A DNA stretch of 64,000 nucleotides from Distichodus sexfasciatus (lineage: Eukaryota; Chordata; Actinopteri; Characiformes; Distichodontidae): assembly GCA_032718565.1 (NCBI GenBank), contig JAVGVS010000279.1, positions 339,827 through 403,826 on the forward strand. Direction: 5' to 3'. The stretch's first letter is position 1, and every line of letters starts with the position of its first letter. Positions 1-11,912 of this stretch are shown here, one piece after another. Both the position numbers and the translations under genes were made by a program. The notes beneath the pieces were generated by a model that saw nothing but the letters and a program-made list of their open reading frames with translations, was not told where the DNA came from and did no database searches.

Positions 1-649
1 ATCTTGCAGCAGCCAAGGGCGCACTATGATGCAGTGAGGGACCGGTAGCCAATCAGATGCCACTTCTGCCAATTCAACACCAGTCACTGAACATCACCTG
101 AATATTTGCTTGTTGAAACGTGTCTCAGATAGGTGGGTGGAGTTATTCAAATATCCCCTAATGTGATGTAGAAGTAGGGGAGGATTCTAAACACAATTTT
201 CTAAAACTTACAGTGTGTGTAGCGGCAGTACAGAGCCAAATGATGGCCAAAGAACAGAAAAAGTGAATTTCTCATAATATGGGAGCTTTAAGGTCTCTTA
301 GTCACATGGTGGATTAAATGAAATATTTAATGAATGGAAAATACCAAACAGTACAATTACCCTTCATATATTATTTAACTAGACATTAGATCATTATTTA
401 ACTAACTTTGATAATATTAAATGTAGTCATAATTTGCCAATAAAAGAATCAATTAACACTTTAATACAAATTGAATACTGATATGTTTTGCTTTGCTGCT
501 GAAACAGCAGGAGACCTGACATTTACACACCTGTTTATTGTAATTGGCTAATTAAATTTAAATGTGACTCTGTATGTGAGAGTGCAGGGAGGTGAGACTG
601 CATACTCAACATTCCTCTTAGAAAGGTTCTAAACTCTATTAAAGAAATA
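1..649. other. AT-rich sequence, nothing recognised
   Basis: No open frame of note, no repeat I can name and no tandem array. It ends at the TA target site of the foldback element. Confidence 0.5.
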
Positions 650-1311
650 CAGTACTGTGCAAAGGTTTTAGGCAGGTGTGAAAAAATGCTGTAAACAAAG
701 TATAATATAAATATAAATAATGATTGTTTATTTTTTTCAATTTACAAAATGCAAAGTGAGCGAACAAAAGAAATCAAATCAAATCAATATTTGGTGTTAC
801 TACCTTTTCCCTTCAAACCAGCATCAATTCTTCTAGGTACACTTGCACAAAGTCAGGGATGTTGTAGGATTGTAGTCATTATCTTATTTTATAGGATTAT
901 AGTCATTATATTATTTTGTAGGATTGTAGTCATTATATTATTTTGTAGGATTATAGTCATTATATTATTTTGTAGGATTATAGTCATTATATTATTTTGT
1001 AGGATTATAGTCATTATATTATTTTGTAGGATTATAGGATTATAGATCTGTGGTTAGTTCTCCAAGATGTTTGGAACAACCTACCAGCCGAGTTCCTTCA
1101 AAAACTGTGTGCAAGTGTACCTAGAAGAACTGATGCTGTTTTGAAGGCAAAGGGTGGTCACAACAAATATTGATTTGATTTAGATTTCTCTTTTGTTCAT
1201 TCACTGCATTTTGTTGATTGATGAAAATAAATGATTAACACTTCCATTTTTGAAAGCATTCTTTGTTTACAGCATTTTTTCACACCTGCTTAAAACTTGT
1301 GCACAGTACTG
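650..1311. mobile_element. Tc1/mariner-type nonautonomous foldback element
   Basis: 662 bp between TA dinucleotides (648-649 and 1312-1313). Both ends begin CAGTACTGTGCA and continue as long imperfect inverted arms of about 200 bp: left TTTTAGGCAGGTGTG, right (reverse complement) TTTTAAGCAGGTGTG. The arms share TCAAATCAATATTTG and TTCTTCTAGGTACACTTGCA. These arm sequences resemble ends of Tc1-like transposons common in fish. The transposase gene is missing; a 27-bp minisatellite sits in the loop instead. Confidence 0.85.
863..1045. repeat. 27-bp minisatellite, about 6.5 copies
   Basis: Unit GTAGGATTATAGTCATTATA plus TTATTTT, nearly identical between copies. It lies at the centre of the foldback element, where the transposase gene would be in a complete copy. 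Because 27 is a multiple of three it keeps a frame open, giving a false 98-residue ORF of repeated CRIIVIILF. Confidence 0.9.
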
Positions 1312-1566
1312 TACTCAGAGTTACTCAGAAACCTGCACCTGCACACAGTCTCTCACCTACAGACACACTTTAGTCTGACACTCACCTGTCCCCTGTATGT
1401 TCACTAGGTAACAAAAAGATACTTTAACATACACAGTTTATTCCACAGTACACACAACATGAATATTGTTTCCAGTATTAATGTCTATTGTTATAATATT
1501 TTATAATTGCTTTTTATGCTTTTACTTAGTTAGACAAGATCAGATTGATTATTTTTTGCATATAAA

Positions 1567-2077
1567 TGTTATGGCCCCCCTGGACTTTGGCCATACCAGC
1601 CCCCTGGACTTTGGTTAAGCGGCCAGCAGGTGCCGCCATTTCTGTTTGTTTAATGTGTTCAGTTTGGTCTCGTGCTCCCTGTCTGTCAAGTCCTTGTCCC
1701 GCCTTCCCAGTGTGTCCTATTGGTTGATCACAGTTTATTAGTTCCCTCACCTGGTTCTTGTTTGTTTCGGTCCAGCCCCGTTTCTATTGGTTCTCCCTTC
1801 ATTGGTTGATCGTGCTTGTTTTCCGATTGGTTTTCCCTTGTCTGATTACTCCTGCTTGATTGTTTCTGTTTGTTATATAAGTTTGGTCCTTTCCCCCATT
1901 GTCTGTGTCGGTCCACCCTCACACTACCTTCCCTGTGTCGGCGCGCTGTGTTTTTCTGCCGATCCTGAAGAGTTTGGTTTTGTTTGTGGCCCTCGTGCCT
2001 GTTTATGTTTGAAGTTTTCAATAAAGATGGCTTGCAAAGTGACCTCGCCTCGAGTCATGCCGACACCCACTGTAACA
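1567..2077 (+). mobile_element. Solo LTR of an LTR retrotransposon, with target duplication
   Basis: 511 bp starting TGTTATGG and ending CTGTAACA, so the ends are the inverted TGTTA/TAACA typical of LTRs. The five bases ATAAA lie directly before (1562-1566) and after (2078-2082), a perfect target-site duplication. A TATA-like TTATATAAG at about 1873 and AATAAAG near 2021 give promoter and poly(A) signals in the right order for the plus strand. No internal retroviral sequence is attached. A 5-bp duplication fits Ty3/gypsy or copia; the family was not identified. Confidence 0.88.
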
Positions 2078-2082
2078 ATAAA

Positions 2083-3133
2083 TTTGGGATATTCATATTT
2101 TTCTTGCAAATGTATGACTTTGCAATGCATTACAATCCATTTACTTAGTAATAATCATCACGTTATTTAAATAGCACTTTACATGTATTGAAATCATCCC
2201 AAAGTGTTTTACATGAAGTAAACACTTAGAAAGTAAATAAAATAGAAATCTAAGATCCTCAACTTTAACCCTAACCATTTTATCTTCTCCCTCAACGCCA
2301 ACATTTATTTCTTTATTTCGTTTACACGCTTTTAGAAATCTTCCCACCAGTGACTCGGACACGTCTAATAAACCCAGGTGCAGATCTGAATCTCAGGTTT
2401 GTGTCGTTCAGACAGTCCTGCAGCTGCATCAAAGTGTCAAAAAATCACAAATCTGGGCATGAGTCGCTGTTTTTTACTTGTTCAGATGCACTAACAATAA
2501 ACTCCAGAGTGGAAGTGAAGCAACAAAGTCTCTTATTCTCTCACATCTCCTGCTGTATGTTTTTTTGCTTAGTTTCTTGCAGCAGCGATGGATCCGAACG
2601 CCTCTCTTCTGCAACTGAGATGAGGTGTTTGATGAGTTACGATGCTCTAACACTCGTTTCCACAAAAATCCTGCTTTTTCCAGGAGAGTTTGAGCGCTGA
2701 TGAGAGCTATTCGCTGCCTTCTTTGAATGCTATAGAAAGCTAATTGGAGAGTTTGGGGGGAAAAGTTGTAAACCCTCTCTGTACCTGCTAACGGAATTTC
2801 TCAATAGTCTCCTGAAAGGCAAAAGCAGTTCTATTGACAAAAGTGGATTGGAAGAGCACTTCTCCCTTCACTACAAGATCAAATGAAGTGGCTCCCTTTG
2901 TTGGAGGGAATGATTTAGGAGAAATTTACTTTCTATTACATCAAACTCGGTGGTTTTAAATGTTCGCGTTCCTCTTCTCGTACCATGTGAAGTCAGTGAG
3001 GAGCCCAGGGGAAATGCTTCAGGATTCGGTGAATCATCAAAACAAAGAATATTTCGGGGTTTGTGAGTGTGTTTGTGTGAGTTGTGGAGTAACAAACAAA
3101 TGTACTAATTCAACTACTTATTAGCTTAACTTA
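2083..3133. other. No gene recognised
   Basis: AT-rich sequence with only short, non-homologous open frames and no clear repeat. Confidence 0.4.
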
Positions 3134-3215
3134 TTAGGGGGTGGTGGTGTAGTGGTTAGGATCCTTGGCTTCTGGATCAAGAGGTTTGATTCTTACCTCC
3201 AGCACCAACCTCACT
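3134..3215 (+). mobile_element. SINE family B, 5' head only
   Basis: GGTGGTGTAGTGGTTAGGAT followed by CTGGATCAAGAGGTTTGATT corresponds to the tRNA-like head (A and B boxes) of family B. The body and tail are missing. Confidence 0.7.
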
Positions 3216-4349
3216 GGACCTCGCATGGAATCTCACAGCAAATCTAACCTTTATTATGATCATATATACTCACATGCTGAGTTGATCACTAGTAAATTGA
3301 TTAAACAAGTACAAGTAAATTATTTCCGAATCACTAGAAACAAGTTCCAGGTACAGGCTACAGGTAATCTGTCTCATGTGTTATCTACACACTTTTTACG
3401 TCGGTTACGTCCGTCTGCCTATCCATCATGTGGTATAAAGTTGTTCAGAGCCAGTAGGACAGAGGTGAAGGTTTGGTGTGAAATTGACGATTATGAAGCT
3501 AAGAAAATATCCTTTATTAAAACAATTCTCTGTAGTAACAATATAGATACGTGCTCAGCTGGTTAGGGTAGGTTTAGGATTATGGTCAGACTAACGCCCC
3601 CAACACTCCAACATCCGAAAATTGAATATCTCACTCCTGACAACTGACCAAAGTTGGCAACCCTGTTATTATGTTTCTGTCTTTACAAAGAGGGCTATTT
3701 TTAACTTTCAGTAGTTTATGATTGGTGTTGAAGACATTTGCAGAAGTGGTGACTGGGATGAGAGTGCAGCTTCATGTCTGCTGTCTCTGATAAGATTCAT
3801 CATTTCCGGGTCAGCAGTGTGTTGTCCAGTGTTGTCAGTGATGACGTGAACGTCTCTGCGGGATGTCTTCCCCAAGTCTCATGCTGAACATCACTGCAGC
3901 TCTCATCAGATTCTCTTTTCTTATCTCCTGCAGAACACCAGCTTTTGATGGGAATCAACGGACCCTTGCCTTCCATGTCATTCCCACATGTACAGACCTT
4001 CATTTGTCAGGTCCATGTGGAGGAATTACACACTTATCTCTCACCTCAATGTCTTCGATGTCCCGGACTGACAGAGAGACAGTGTTGTTTTAATCTGTAG
4101 GATGAAAAATGTGTTGTCTTTTGCAATACTGCCGTAAAGTCTGCATATCATTTGTCCACTCTTTTATCAAATTAAAACTAAACCAAGAGAAAAATGTTTC
4201 TTCAGTATTTATTTCCAAAACCAAAATGGAAAAACAAACAAAAAGTCACTTACAAACCTTTCATTTTACATTGAAAGACTTGCAGCCCTAATTACATTCG
4301 ATTTTCTACATATTTGCACTTGATTAAAAAAAACAATGGAACAAGTCTG
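3216..4349. other. No gene recognised
   Basis: Short open frames on both strands have no recognisable protein features. No tandem repeat. Confidence 0.4.
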
Positions 4350-4551
4350 ACAGATTTACAGCATTTAGCAGACACTTTTATCCAGAGCAACTTCCATTGC
4401 TTAATTTTGGAGTAACTTCCACAAGCAGCTTGATGTTAAGAGTCTTGCTTTCTCATGGACCCAGGGGTGGTAATGCTGGATACATTACTTGAACCTACAA
4501 CCTCTTGGTCCAGAGGCAAGCATCCTAACCACTAGACCACCGCTACCCCAA
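4350..4551 (-). mobile_element. SINE family B
   Basis: Reverse-oriented full-length copy. It shows the tail (TTTACAGCATTTAGCAGACA), the middle, B box rc (TTGAACCTACAACCTCTTGG) and A box rc (CATCCTAACCACTAGACCAC). In sense the head GTGGTCTAGTGGTTAGGATG matches the start of tRNA-Glu. Confidence 0.88.
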
Positions 4552-6764
4552 ATATTGATGAACACTGTGTCTATACTAGTCACTAGTTCACAGAAACTAA
4601 AATATTATTAGATGGTAAATGTCATGTATCAGCAAACAATAGGGAGAGATCAGATGAAACCATTATTCTCCAGTGCAAAACACTCATGTTGTGTCTGAGA
4701 GTCTCTGTGATTTCCTGGAGTAGCGTGAAGTGCGGCATCGTGGGGGTTTAAAGCGGCGGATGAGGCGTGAAATAATGCGGGACATCAATAAAGTGCTGCT
4801 TGTTGTTTATGGGGGAGTCATTAGTGTATGGAGTGAACACTCTGCATCACAAATGAGCTGCTGGAGACATCAAGTTGATTCTGGGATCAGATTTATTGGT
4901 CTTTGCCATTTACATGTTCCTCAATACAAACTGCATGATGTTGAGATCAAAGTGTGAGACAAATACAAAAATCAAAAACAAACTGCACAGTCATGGGGCC
5001 AATTATGGAGGGTATTAGGGAGGTCAGAATCCAAATTCCCACAAAAAGACAAAACTAACAGTTTTGGAGGTTGAAACATTCAGTTGATTCGGTTGTTACT
5101 GTAAAACAATATGATAATACAAGTCTCCTTCCATTCTCATACCATTCCAGCGTACCAGCGTACCATTTCTTAACCTACTCAGCGTTACTACAACTTGTTG
5201 ACTGAATGTAAGTCCATGTGTTCATGTTGTAAGTGTTTGTTATACGGGTGCAAGCTAACGTCTAGAAGTGGAATTATTCACCACCGTCTTTCAGAGGCTG
5301 CTTCAGTTAACGTCAGCTGAGATAGATTGAGTTCTCCTGTGAATAAATTGAACCCTAACGTGTTGTGATGAGCTGTTATGTGATGTGGGAGCTGTATGAG
5401 TAAGTGCAGTAGCTGCTCATCACTTCCAAAGACTCAGAGTCGGAGGTGCAGTCTGTACTCTGAGAACAACATCAACACACTCAGCACCTCCACACTGCAG
5501 CGCTGCTGGAGTTGCATCACATACGGAATGTAAAACCTCACAACAACATTGCTTAGGCAAATGGAAAACGGTATAAGCCTTTTATCTAAAAGTCTATTCA
5601 GGTGTGCTATTAGTATACTTCTTCTACCCCAAAAATAAGTATGTATACTCACAGTTAATGTGTTATGTACTTAGGATAAACTCTGTTTAGGCAGTAAGGG
5701 ATATCTACCAGTCAAAAAATATGTGAAAAAGTGGAGTTTGCACAGTTTCACACAAAGTGAAGAATTAAAAAAGAATTAACATTTATCAAAACTTCCACCT
5801 CTGACTGTAGCTGAACAAATTAATGAAATGTATTTGTGTGAAAGTTTACTGCAGCACGGCCTAGACGTGACAAGCAAGCCACGCTGCTCAGCCACATGGC
5901 CCTGACCTTTCTGCACATTTCATACCAAATCAACTCAAAAAGGCTAAAGGTCAGTGTTTTTACTGCAAGTGTGAATGTGATGAGCCTGACCACAGTCCGG
6001 AGAAGAGGAGAGGAGAGAACGGGATTTTCCTACTCCCACAAAAATCCACCAGGGAATATTGCAGGATTCTGGGAAGTGAAAATGATAAAAAAATCAACAG
6101 ATGAGATGAGAAACTTTTTGAAAAATATTCAGAAAAGTTAAATGAACACGACAGACGTAATTCAACAGCTGCTTGCAGATGGACGCGTGATTCGCTGCGT
6201 TTCCTAACAAAGCTCTTTTACATCTTCAAACATCTTTGTCTGGAGCTCCAGCTGGTGTTTGTTCTCATGTGTGAAATTTAAATAACAACAAAATAACAGC
6301 TTATGAGACCTCCAAAATGCCACAGGAGTCACAGCTTTATTTGGCTTATTTCGTCACGTTCAAGCTGCTGATGTTTGACCTCTTGAAGCCTTGCCTGCTG
6401 CTCTTGCAAGCAAATTTGAGTTGAGACAATTCTTCACACAAAAACTCATATTTTTTCTCTAAGCAAGTTTATGATGAGATGAGTAGTCTCTGTGTTGTTT
6501 GTGAGCATATTAAGGGAAGACTTTTCAGATTGTTTCATGGTTTTATGTCTTGTTTATATTCAGAAACTACTACTAACAGAAGCTAAAATTTGTAGTGTTC
6601 TTTTTATTCAGTGTTCCCTGTTGCGGTATATATTGGTAGCATTTTTATGTTTGTTGCTGTTTGTCAGTAGAAGCTGCTTTAGAAATAAATTATTTCTTTG
6701 CTAACCCATCGATTCAAATCAGATTTGTTCTGCCAACTGTGACTATGCTGAAACAGCACCTTCA
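4552..6764. other. No gene or clear repeat recognised
   Basis: About 2.2 kb of apparently unique DNA. Open frames are under 85 codons and none shows family features. Confidence 0.4.
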
Positions 6765-6965
6765 AATTCAATTCAATTCAATTGTATTTGTATAGCGCTC
6801 TTAACAACCATAATTATCACAAAGCGCTCTACATATAAGCAGCCCAAACCCCCCACAAGCAAGCCTGAGGCAACAGTGGCAAGAAACACTCCCTCTAGTA
6901 GGAAGAAACCTTGAGAGGAACCAGGACTCGGAACTGGACTCCATCCTCCTCAGGGCGACCGGGTG
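6765..6965 (+). repeat. Interspersed repeat of the 'TTCAATTTTATTTGTATAGCGC' type
   Basis: Starts TTCAATTCAATTCAATTGTA, then TTTGTATAGCGCTCTTAACA, and contains GGAAGAAACCTTGAGAGGAA. This combination marks a dispersed element very common in otophysan fish genomes. No coding capacity. Confidence 0.75.
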
Positions 6966-7945
6966 CATCAACATTTAATCCACAGTAAACATCAGCTCAA
7001 GATAAATCATTAATTAGTTATTTTTAAAGAAGTGAAGAAATAAAAAATAGTCCAAAAGACTTTTTTGAATCCCAAGTCATGGTTGGGGCTGCTGGCTAAG
7101 ATCCACTCAGCAAAATTAAGCTAAAATTAGTTCAAAATTATATTGAGAATATTGCAGCATAAAAATTCTAGTTACTATTGCTGCCTGATCTGCTATCCAT
7201 GCCATCTGTGTGCAATGTGGTGTGATGTCTCGAGATTTTGTATCGAATCGAACCGTTGACCTGATGATCGTAATTTAATCGAATAGTGAGACCAGTGAAG
7301 ATTCACACCTCTGTTTGCAAGGTATTGTAGCTACATGTTTAAGGTGTGGCAGACAATGTAACCATCACTTTGTTGCAGATTTGATAATGCAGCAGTGAAC
7401 GTTATTTGAAAGTTGGTCAACATTTGCCAAAGTTCTGGGCAAAGCTACAGAACTCAGTGTAAAACCCAAATGCACTGAAATCAGATTTGTTCTGCCAAAT
7501 GAGAAAGTCACTGGAACAAAACCAAAGCTTTATATCTTACAAAAATGCTGACCTTTAGTAGGTGATAAATGTAAAATGGTAAATCCTCGTTTATTTGTGT
7601 TTGTCATATTAATGTGTAATGTGAAATCTATGTGGATGACAAGCTGGAAAAAGAAGTGTCAGTGATAAGTGCCAGATCTCTGATTGTTCAACTGATGAAA
7701 AAATCTCTTGATGGCACTCGACGGTCCTCTGAACATTTTTCTACCTTTACAGCTGCTGTGTTTGCCAAGATGAAAAGACTTCAAATTACTTTCTGTTTAA
7801 AGAAGACGATGGCAGCTGAGGGAAAAACGCTTTCCACGAATATTAAAGTCAAGATTTTAGGAATCTACATGGATTAAAATATTGGCAGTAAAATGTACTC
7901 TCAGATCAGAGTGAAATTATATCAATCATCAGTGGCATATAAACC
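6966..7945. other. No gene recognised
   Basis: AT-rich; at 7213-7310 short ATCGAATCGA-like strings resemble decayed DNA-transposon sequence but no ends could be defined. Confidence 0.35.
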
Positions 7946-7947
7946 AT

Positions 7948-8160
7948 CTTCACACATTCACTCATTATCTGAACTGCTTAATTCCATGACTTTGGTTGAG
8001 AGTCAGGGACCAATCCTGGGTGGGCAATAACACACTGCACAGCACACACACTCACACTGTAGGAACTGTGAGAGGAACCCTGAGCACCCAGACAAAACCC
8101 ACACCAAATTCCACACAGAAAGACCCTTCTACCGACCCGGATACCTTCTTGTTGTGAAGC
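7948..8160 (+). repeat. Interspersed repeat of the 'ATTCATTATCTGAACTGCTTA' type
   Basis: CACTCATTATCTGAACTGCT, the hydrophobic CACACACTCACACTGTAGGA portion, then GAGAGGAACCCTGAGCACCC follow the order of a widespread fish repeat. Related pieces are at 12922-12965, 18560-18735 and 21973-22000. Confidence 0.65.
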
Positions 8161-8449
8161 ACCGTGTTATAATACATTTCAAGTTATATTTTTTGTTACA
8201 TACTGTTTATTTGAGCTATGTACAATGTAAGTAAAAGCTCTGTTATTATATTGTCCAACACACTTTGAACATGTAACTATTAATACTCTGAAAATCCCTA
8301 AAAATTAGAGGCATTTTAAACATTCTCTGTAACTTATACAAATTCATCGTTGAATTTGGTCCTAAGTTGGCATTTTATTGTTGAAAACATCATTGTTTGT
8401 GATCATTGCGGTTTCACATGGTGTTGCAGCTGGATAGAGGATAGAGGAT

Positions 8450-8610
8450 AGAGTACTCACCTCTGAACAAAGAGGTTGTGGTCCCACCTCCTGCTCTACC
8501 ACCAATGGGTCTCTGAGCATGACCCTTAACCCAGAGTTGCTCTCAGGGAAAAATGGAAGTTGCTCTAGATAAGAGTGTCTGCTAAAATGCTGTAAATTTA
8601 AATGTATTAT
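8450..8610 (+). mobile_element. SINE family B (diverged)
   Basis: ACTCACCTCTGAACAAAGAG, GACCCTTAACCCAGAGTTGC and tail GATAAGAGTGTCTGCTAAAA are all present; the A box is replaced by a short GGATAGA triplicate. Confidence 0.75.
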
Positions 8611-8611
8611 T

Positions 8612-8712
8612 GGCACCTTGCTCATGAGCACCTCAGTGGTACATTTACCGGTCTGGGACTTGAACCGTGGACCCTGAAATTATGGGACCAACTCTGTAAC
8701 CGTTACACTTCC
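8612..8712 (-). mobile_element. SINE family A, 5' half
   Basis: Reverse-oriented: CACCTTGCTCATGAGCACCT, CAGTGGTACATTTACCGGTC, then B box rc GGACTTGAACC and A box rc AACCGTTACACT. It abuts the preceding family B copy tail to tail. Confidence 0.8.
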
Positions 8713-9537
8713 AAGTTTATACACACTGAAGGACAAGTCGATCTGGAAAATTCTTGTTAATTCAAACTCCATTCACTCACAGTGTTCGGAATGCTGAATT
8801 GATCGTTGTGGGAAATGTCTCACACACAGCAGAAGAAAAAGACGAAGAAGAAGAGGAGCACTTATGTGCACTGGTCTGCCCATATTCTACCCTTCCATTT
8901 CTCTCCGGTGCATCAGTTTCTGTTGTCGTTCTCCAGACGCAGCGCCATCGTCTTCATCTCTCTCCTCACAATCTCAGCAGCTGAAAATGGATGATCTGAC
9001 ACACGGCCGAGGCTCTCCTCGCCCACAAAACCGGCAGATTACCAGCAGCACTTTGTTATCCGGACGGACAGACGGATGGCTCGACTCCACTCTGTCCTTT
9101 AACACTTCACACTCTCACTTCCCCATATTTTACTCAGGGCAGTGGCAAAGCGATAGGTTTTATTTCATTTTCCTCACTCTGAGTTTGTCACTGTGTTTGT
9201 GTCTAAAAGAAAACAATCCATGAATCTTTTACTGCAAAAACCTGACAAGCTCAGAGCTGTGCTGACAAAAACACTACTAATGGTTCTCCTGATGTCTGCC
9301 ATACGTTTAGTTCTCATCCTGAGAGAGAGAGAAGGAGCTGGTGGGGACATGCATCAGATCATCAGTATAAGACATTTGGAAAATAACAAGTGTTCAGAGA
9401 TGAGTGATGTAGTTAAGGGACAACTTGGAAACATGGCGAGCTCTGTGTCATAGAGAGATAAATAGAAAAGAAATATGTTTGTGTGTTACGGCAAAAGACG
9501 AAAACTGCCAAAACATTCCCTTGTAACAAGTTTCTCA

Positions 9538-9740
9538 CAACCAAATCTGACCTCTGCGTTTAACCCATCCGTGAAGGAGCAGTGGGCTGATTTTTCAGTG
9601 CTCCGGGAGCAGTGCTTGGTCTTTAGGTACCTTGCTCATGAATACCTCCGTGGTGCCTTTAGCAGTCTGGGACTTGAACCGGAAACCTTCTGACCTTTCA
9701 CAGGGCCAGCTCCCTAACCATTACGCTAACACCTGTCCAA
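9538..9740 (-). mobile_element. SINE family A
   Basis: Reverse-oriented copy lacking the 3' tail: CGTTTAACCCATCCGTGAAG, TACCTTGCTCATGAATACCT, GGGACTTGAACCGGAAACCT and CCTAACCATTACGCTAACAC in order. Confidence 0.88.
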
Positions 9741-9780
9741 ACGTCCTCTAGCAGAACGATAGGATAAGTAAGATTACTGA

Positions 9781-9952
9781 GGCAGTAGGTAGGGTAACAG
9801 TTAGCACGTGATCAGAAGGTTGCAGGTTCAAGTCCCATACAGGTAAAGGTACCACTGAGGTACTCATGAGTAAGGTACTGTTCCCAAGCACTGCTCCTCA
9901 GGCACTACCCATGTCAGCTGCCCACTAGTCCTTCATGGATGGTCCAATGGAG
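9781..9952 (+). mobile_element. SINE family A, facing away from its neighbour
   Basis: Head GGGTAACAGTTAGCACGTGA, B box GCAGGTTCAAGTCCCATAC, then GGTACCACTGAGGTACTCAT and CACTGCTCCTCAGGCACTAC. With the preceding minus copy it forms a head-to-head inverted pair 40 bp apart. Confidence 0.87.
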
Positions 9953-10679
9953 CCAATTTTAGCTGAAGCTTTCAGCTGGTTGATTAGTCGATATATTAAT
10001 ATCTATTTATGTTTGACAAATATGTGTGATACTTTGAGCTGCTTCACTGTGCTGTACCCAAAACAAATTCCTCCTCCTTGCTTGTGTGCTTATTCAAATA
10101 TTACAGATAAAGACTAAACCGTTCCATCACTGTCCTGACTTTCACAAGTCAGCTAATTATATGTAGTTTAAAATATCCTCCAAACTCTATAGTTAAAGTT
10201 TTTTTTATATTTACATACGCAATATATTTTTTTTGCATTTATTTGAAAATGTATGAAGTGTTTACAAGAAGCAGTCCTATTCCCATAGGAAAATTACTTT
10301 TGGACACAAATTCCTCAGAAAAAACCCTGGGGCATATAATAATCATATTTACTGCCAAAGCTCGCTGTCTATCAGCACATATCGATTCAACCACACGAAA
10401 AGGTAAATCTGATATTGATCAGATGACAGCAGATAAAATAGAGACGAGCTCGGGTAAGTTGCTTATAGACGTTTCCTGCACAGAGGATGATTTGTCTCGT
10501 CTCCATCCGTCCATCATAACGCTGTTATTCTGATAAAGTCATTAGTTAGGGGTGCGTCTTTGTTTTGGGGATTTGACGCTGAGAAACAAAAAAATCCTCC
10601 ACCTCTGGGGTCTCTTCCAGTTTTCACACGAGCTTAGCTTTCTTTCAGATGATAATTAGCCTGGCTCATCTGCTCTCTT
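9953..10679. other. No gene recognised
   Basis: AT-rich; one frame at 10243-10533 is open for 96 codons but has no recognisable features. Confidence 0.35.
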
Positions 10680-10905
10680 CCCAGCTCAAATCACGAGGGA
10701 TGTAAATCCCACGTTTCATTACAATACAATACGATATCGATTCAACAGATTTAATGTCTACCGATATCACAAAGCCTGCTACGATACGATTTCCACTCGA
10801 TTCAAAGCAGGAGTTATCGAGCGTTATGAGACAATATCATATGCTGATTTAATATATCAAATTACAAAAACCTATTCAAATTTCAAGTATCAAATAAAAT
10901 GACTG
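10680..10905. repeat. Decayed ATCGAT-rich DNA element (tentative)
   Basis: TTACAATACAATACGATATC, GATTCAACAGATTTAATGTC and TACGATACGATTTCC recall ATCGATTCAA-type MITE debris common in fish. Ends cannot be set. Confidence 0.35.
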
Positions 10906-10981
10906 TACGTTTGTCCAGCAGGAAAATCCCGAACAGCAGCGCCCTCGAGGATCACACTATCCAGTGGTGAATTCAGTGTAA

Positions 10982-11219
10982 AGCTACGTTCACACCACAA
11001 GCTACAAACGCTGTAAAATTGCTGGAAGTAATTGACTTTCTATAGACAAAACCGGCAACCAATCGGCTCCTTTAAGCAAAATCGAAAAATTTAAAAAATC
11101 GAAAATCTTTCCATTGACGTCAATGAGCAACTTGGGCGACAAAAGCAAACAAAAATATTTTGACAGCAATGATATTTGAGCGACTTGATGATTTTTCAGC
11201 TTTAGTAGCGAACGCAGCA
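10982..11219. mobile_element. Harbinger-type MITE with TAA duplication
   Basis: 238 bp. The left end is AGCTACGTTCACACC; the right end reads GTAGCGAACGCAGCA, its imperfect reverse complement (GCTACGTTC versus GCTGCGTTC). TAA flanks both ends (10979-10981 and 11220-11222), the 3-bp duplication of PIF/Harbinger elements. The interior has the CCAATCGGCTCCTTTAAGC string seen in many fish MITEs. Confidence 0.75.
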
Positions 11220-11773
11220 TAACACTTGTTAAGTCACTATAATGCGCTGGTGTATTTGGGATGATAATGCCCCACAAATCAGCCCCGCGCTCCGGATGAT
11301 GAAGGCGAGGACACATAATCAGCTTATGTCGAATCCCTCAACCCGAACACTGTCGTAAAGCGCGAGGCCGGAGAGACAGGACAGATTCAGCGTATCATCA
11401 GGTCACTGCTTCTCCTTCTCTCTCTGGACACTCCCAAAACACTTCACGCTCCAGAAAGAAAATGTGACATTACATAGAGGCTGCAAAGCGGCTCGTTCAC
11501 CTCCACAGAGAGCATGGCTAATATTCTCAGTCTTCTTATGCAACCCAAAGACACTGGACCGCAGTCAACAACTGTTGAAATTTGATCTCAAAACCAACTT
11601 GTGCTGTTTTCACTAAAATTCAGATGTTCACCAATGTTTTCTCATTTGAGATTTGTTTTAAGGTTAGAAGAGAATCTACTAACTGAAGTGTGCTTTTAGA
11701 CACATTTTATTCCATGCATATTTGTGCAAAACATTAGCTTATTGTGTTCTTTAATAGTTTCAGATTTAACGAG

Positions 11774-11912
11774 ACGTCCTCAAGCACTGTTCCCTTGATG
11801 CTGCCCTTGTCAGCTGTCCACTGCTACTTCACGGATGCAGAGCTTACACTTGGGTGCACTGGGTGCTGTGTCCAAAACGACAAATAATCACTCACTTTTC
11901 ACTTTCACCAAT
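11774..11912 (+). mobile_element. SINE family A, 3' half
   Basis: CCTCAAGCACTGTTCCCTTG, GTCCACTGCTACTTCACGGA and tail ACGACAAATAATCACTCACT; head missing. Confidence 0.8.

Noticed and set aside
749..1045. 98-codon frame with CRIIVIILF repeats resembling membrane segments
   Set aside because: A 27-bp minisatellite within a transposon keeps the frame open; no support as a gene.
863..1045. Possible CRISPR-like array
   Set aside because: Units are contiguous without spacers, and the DNA is eukaryotic.
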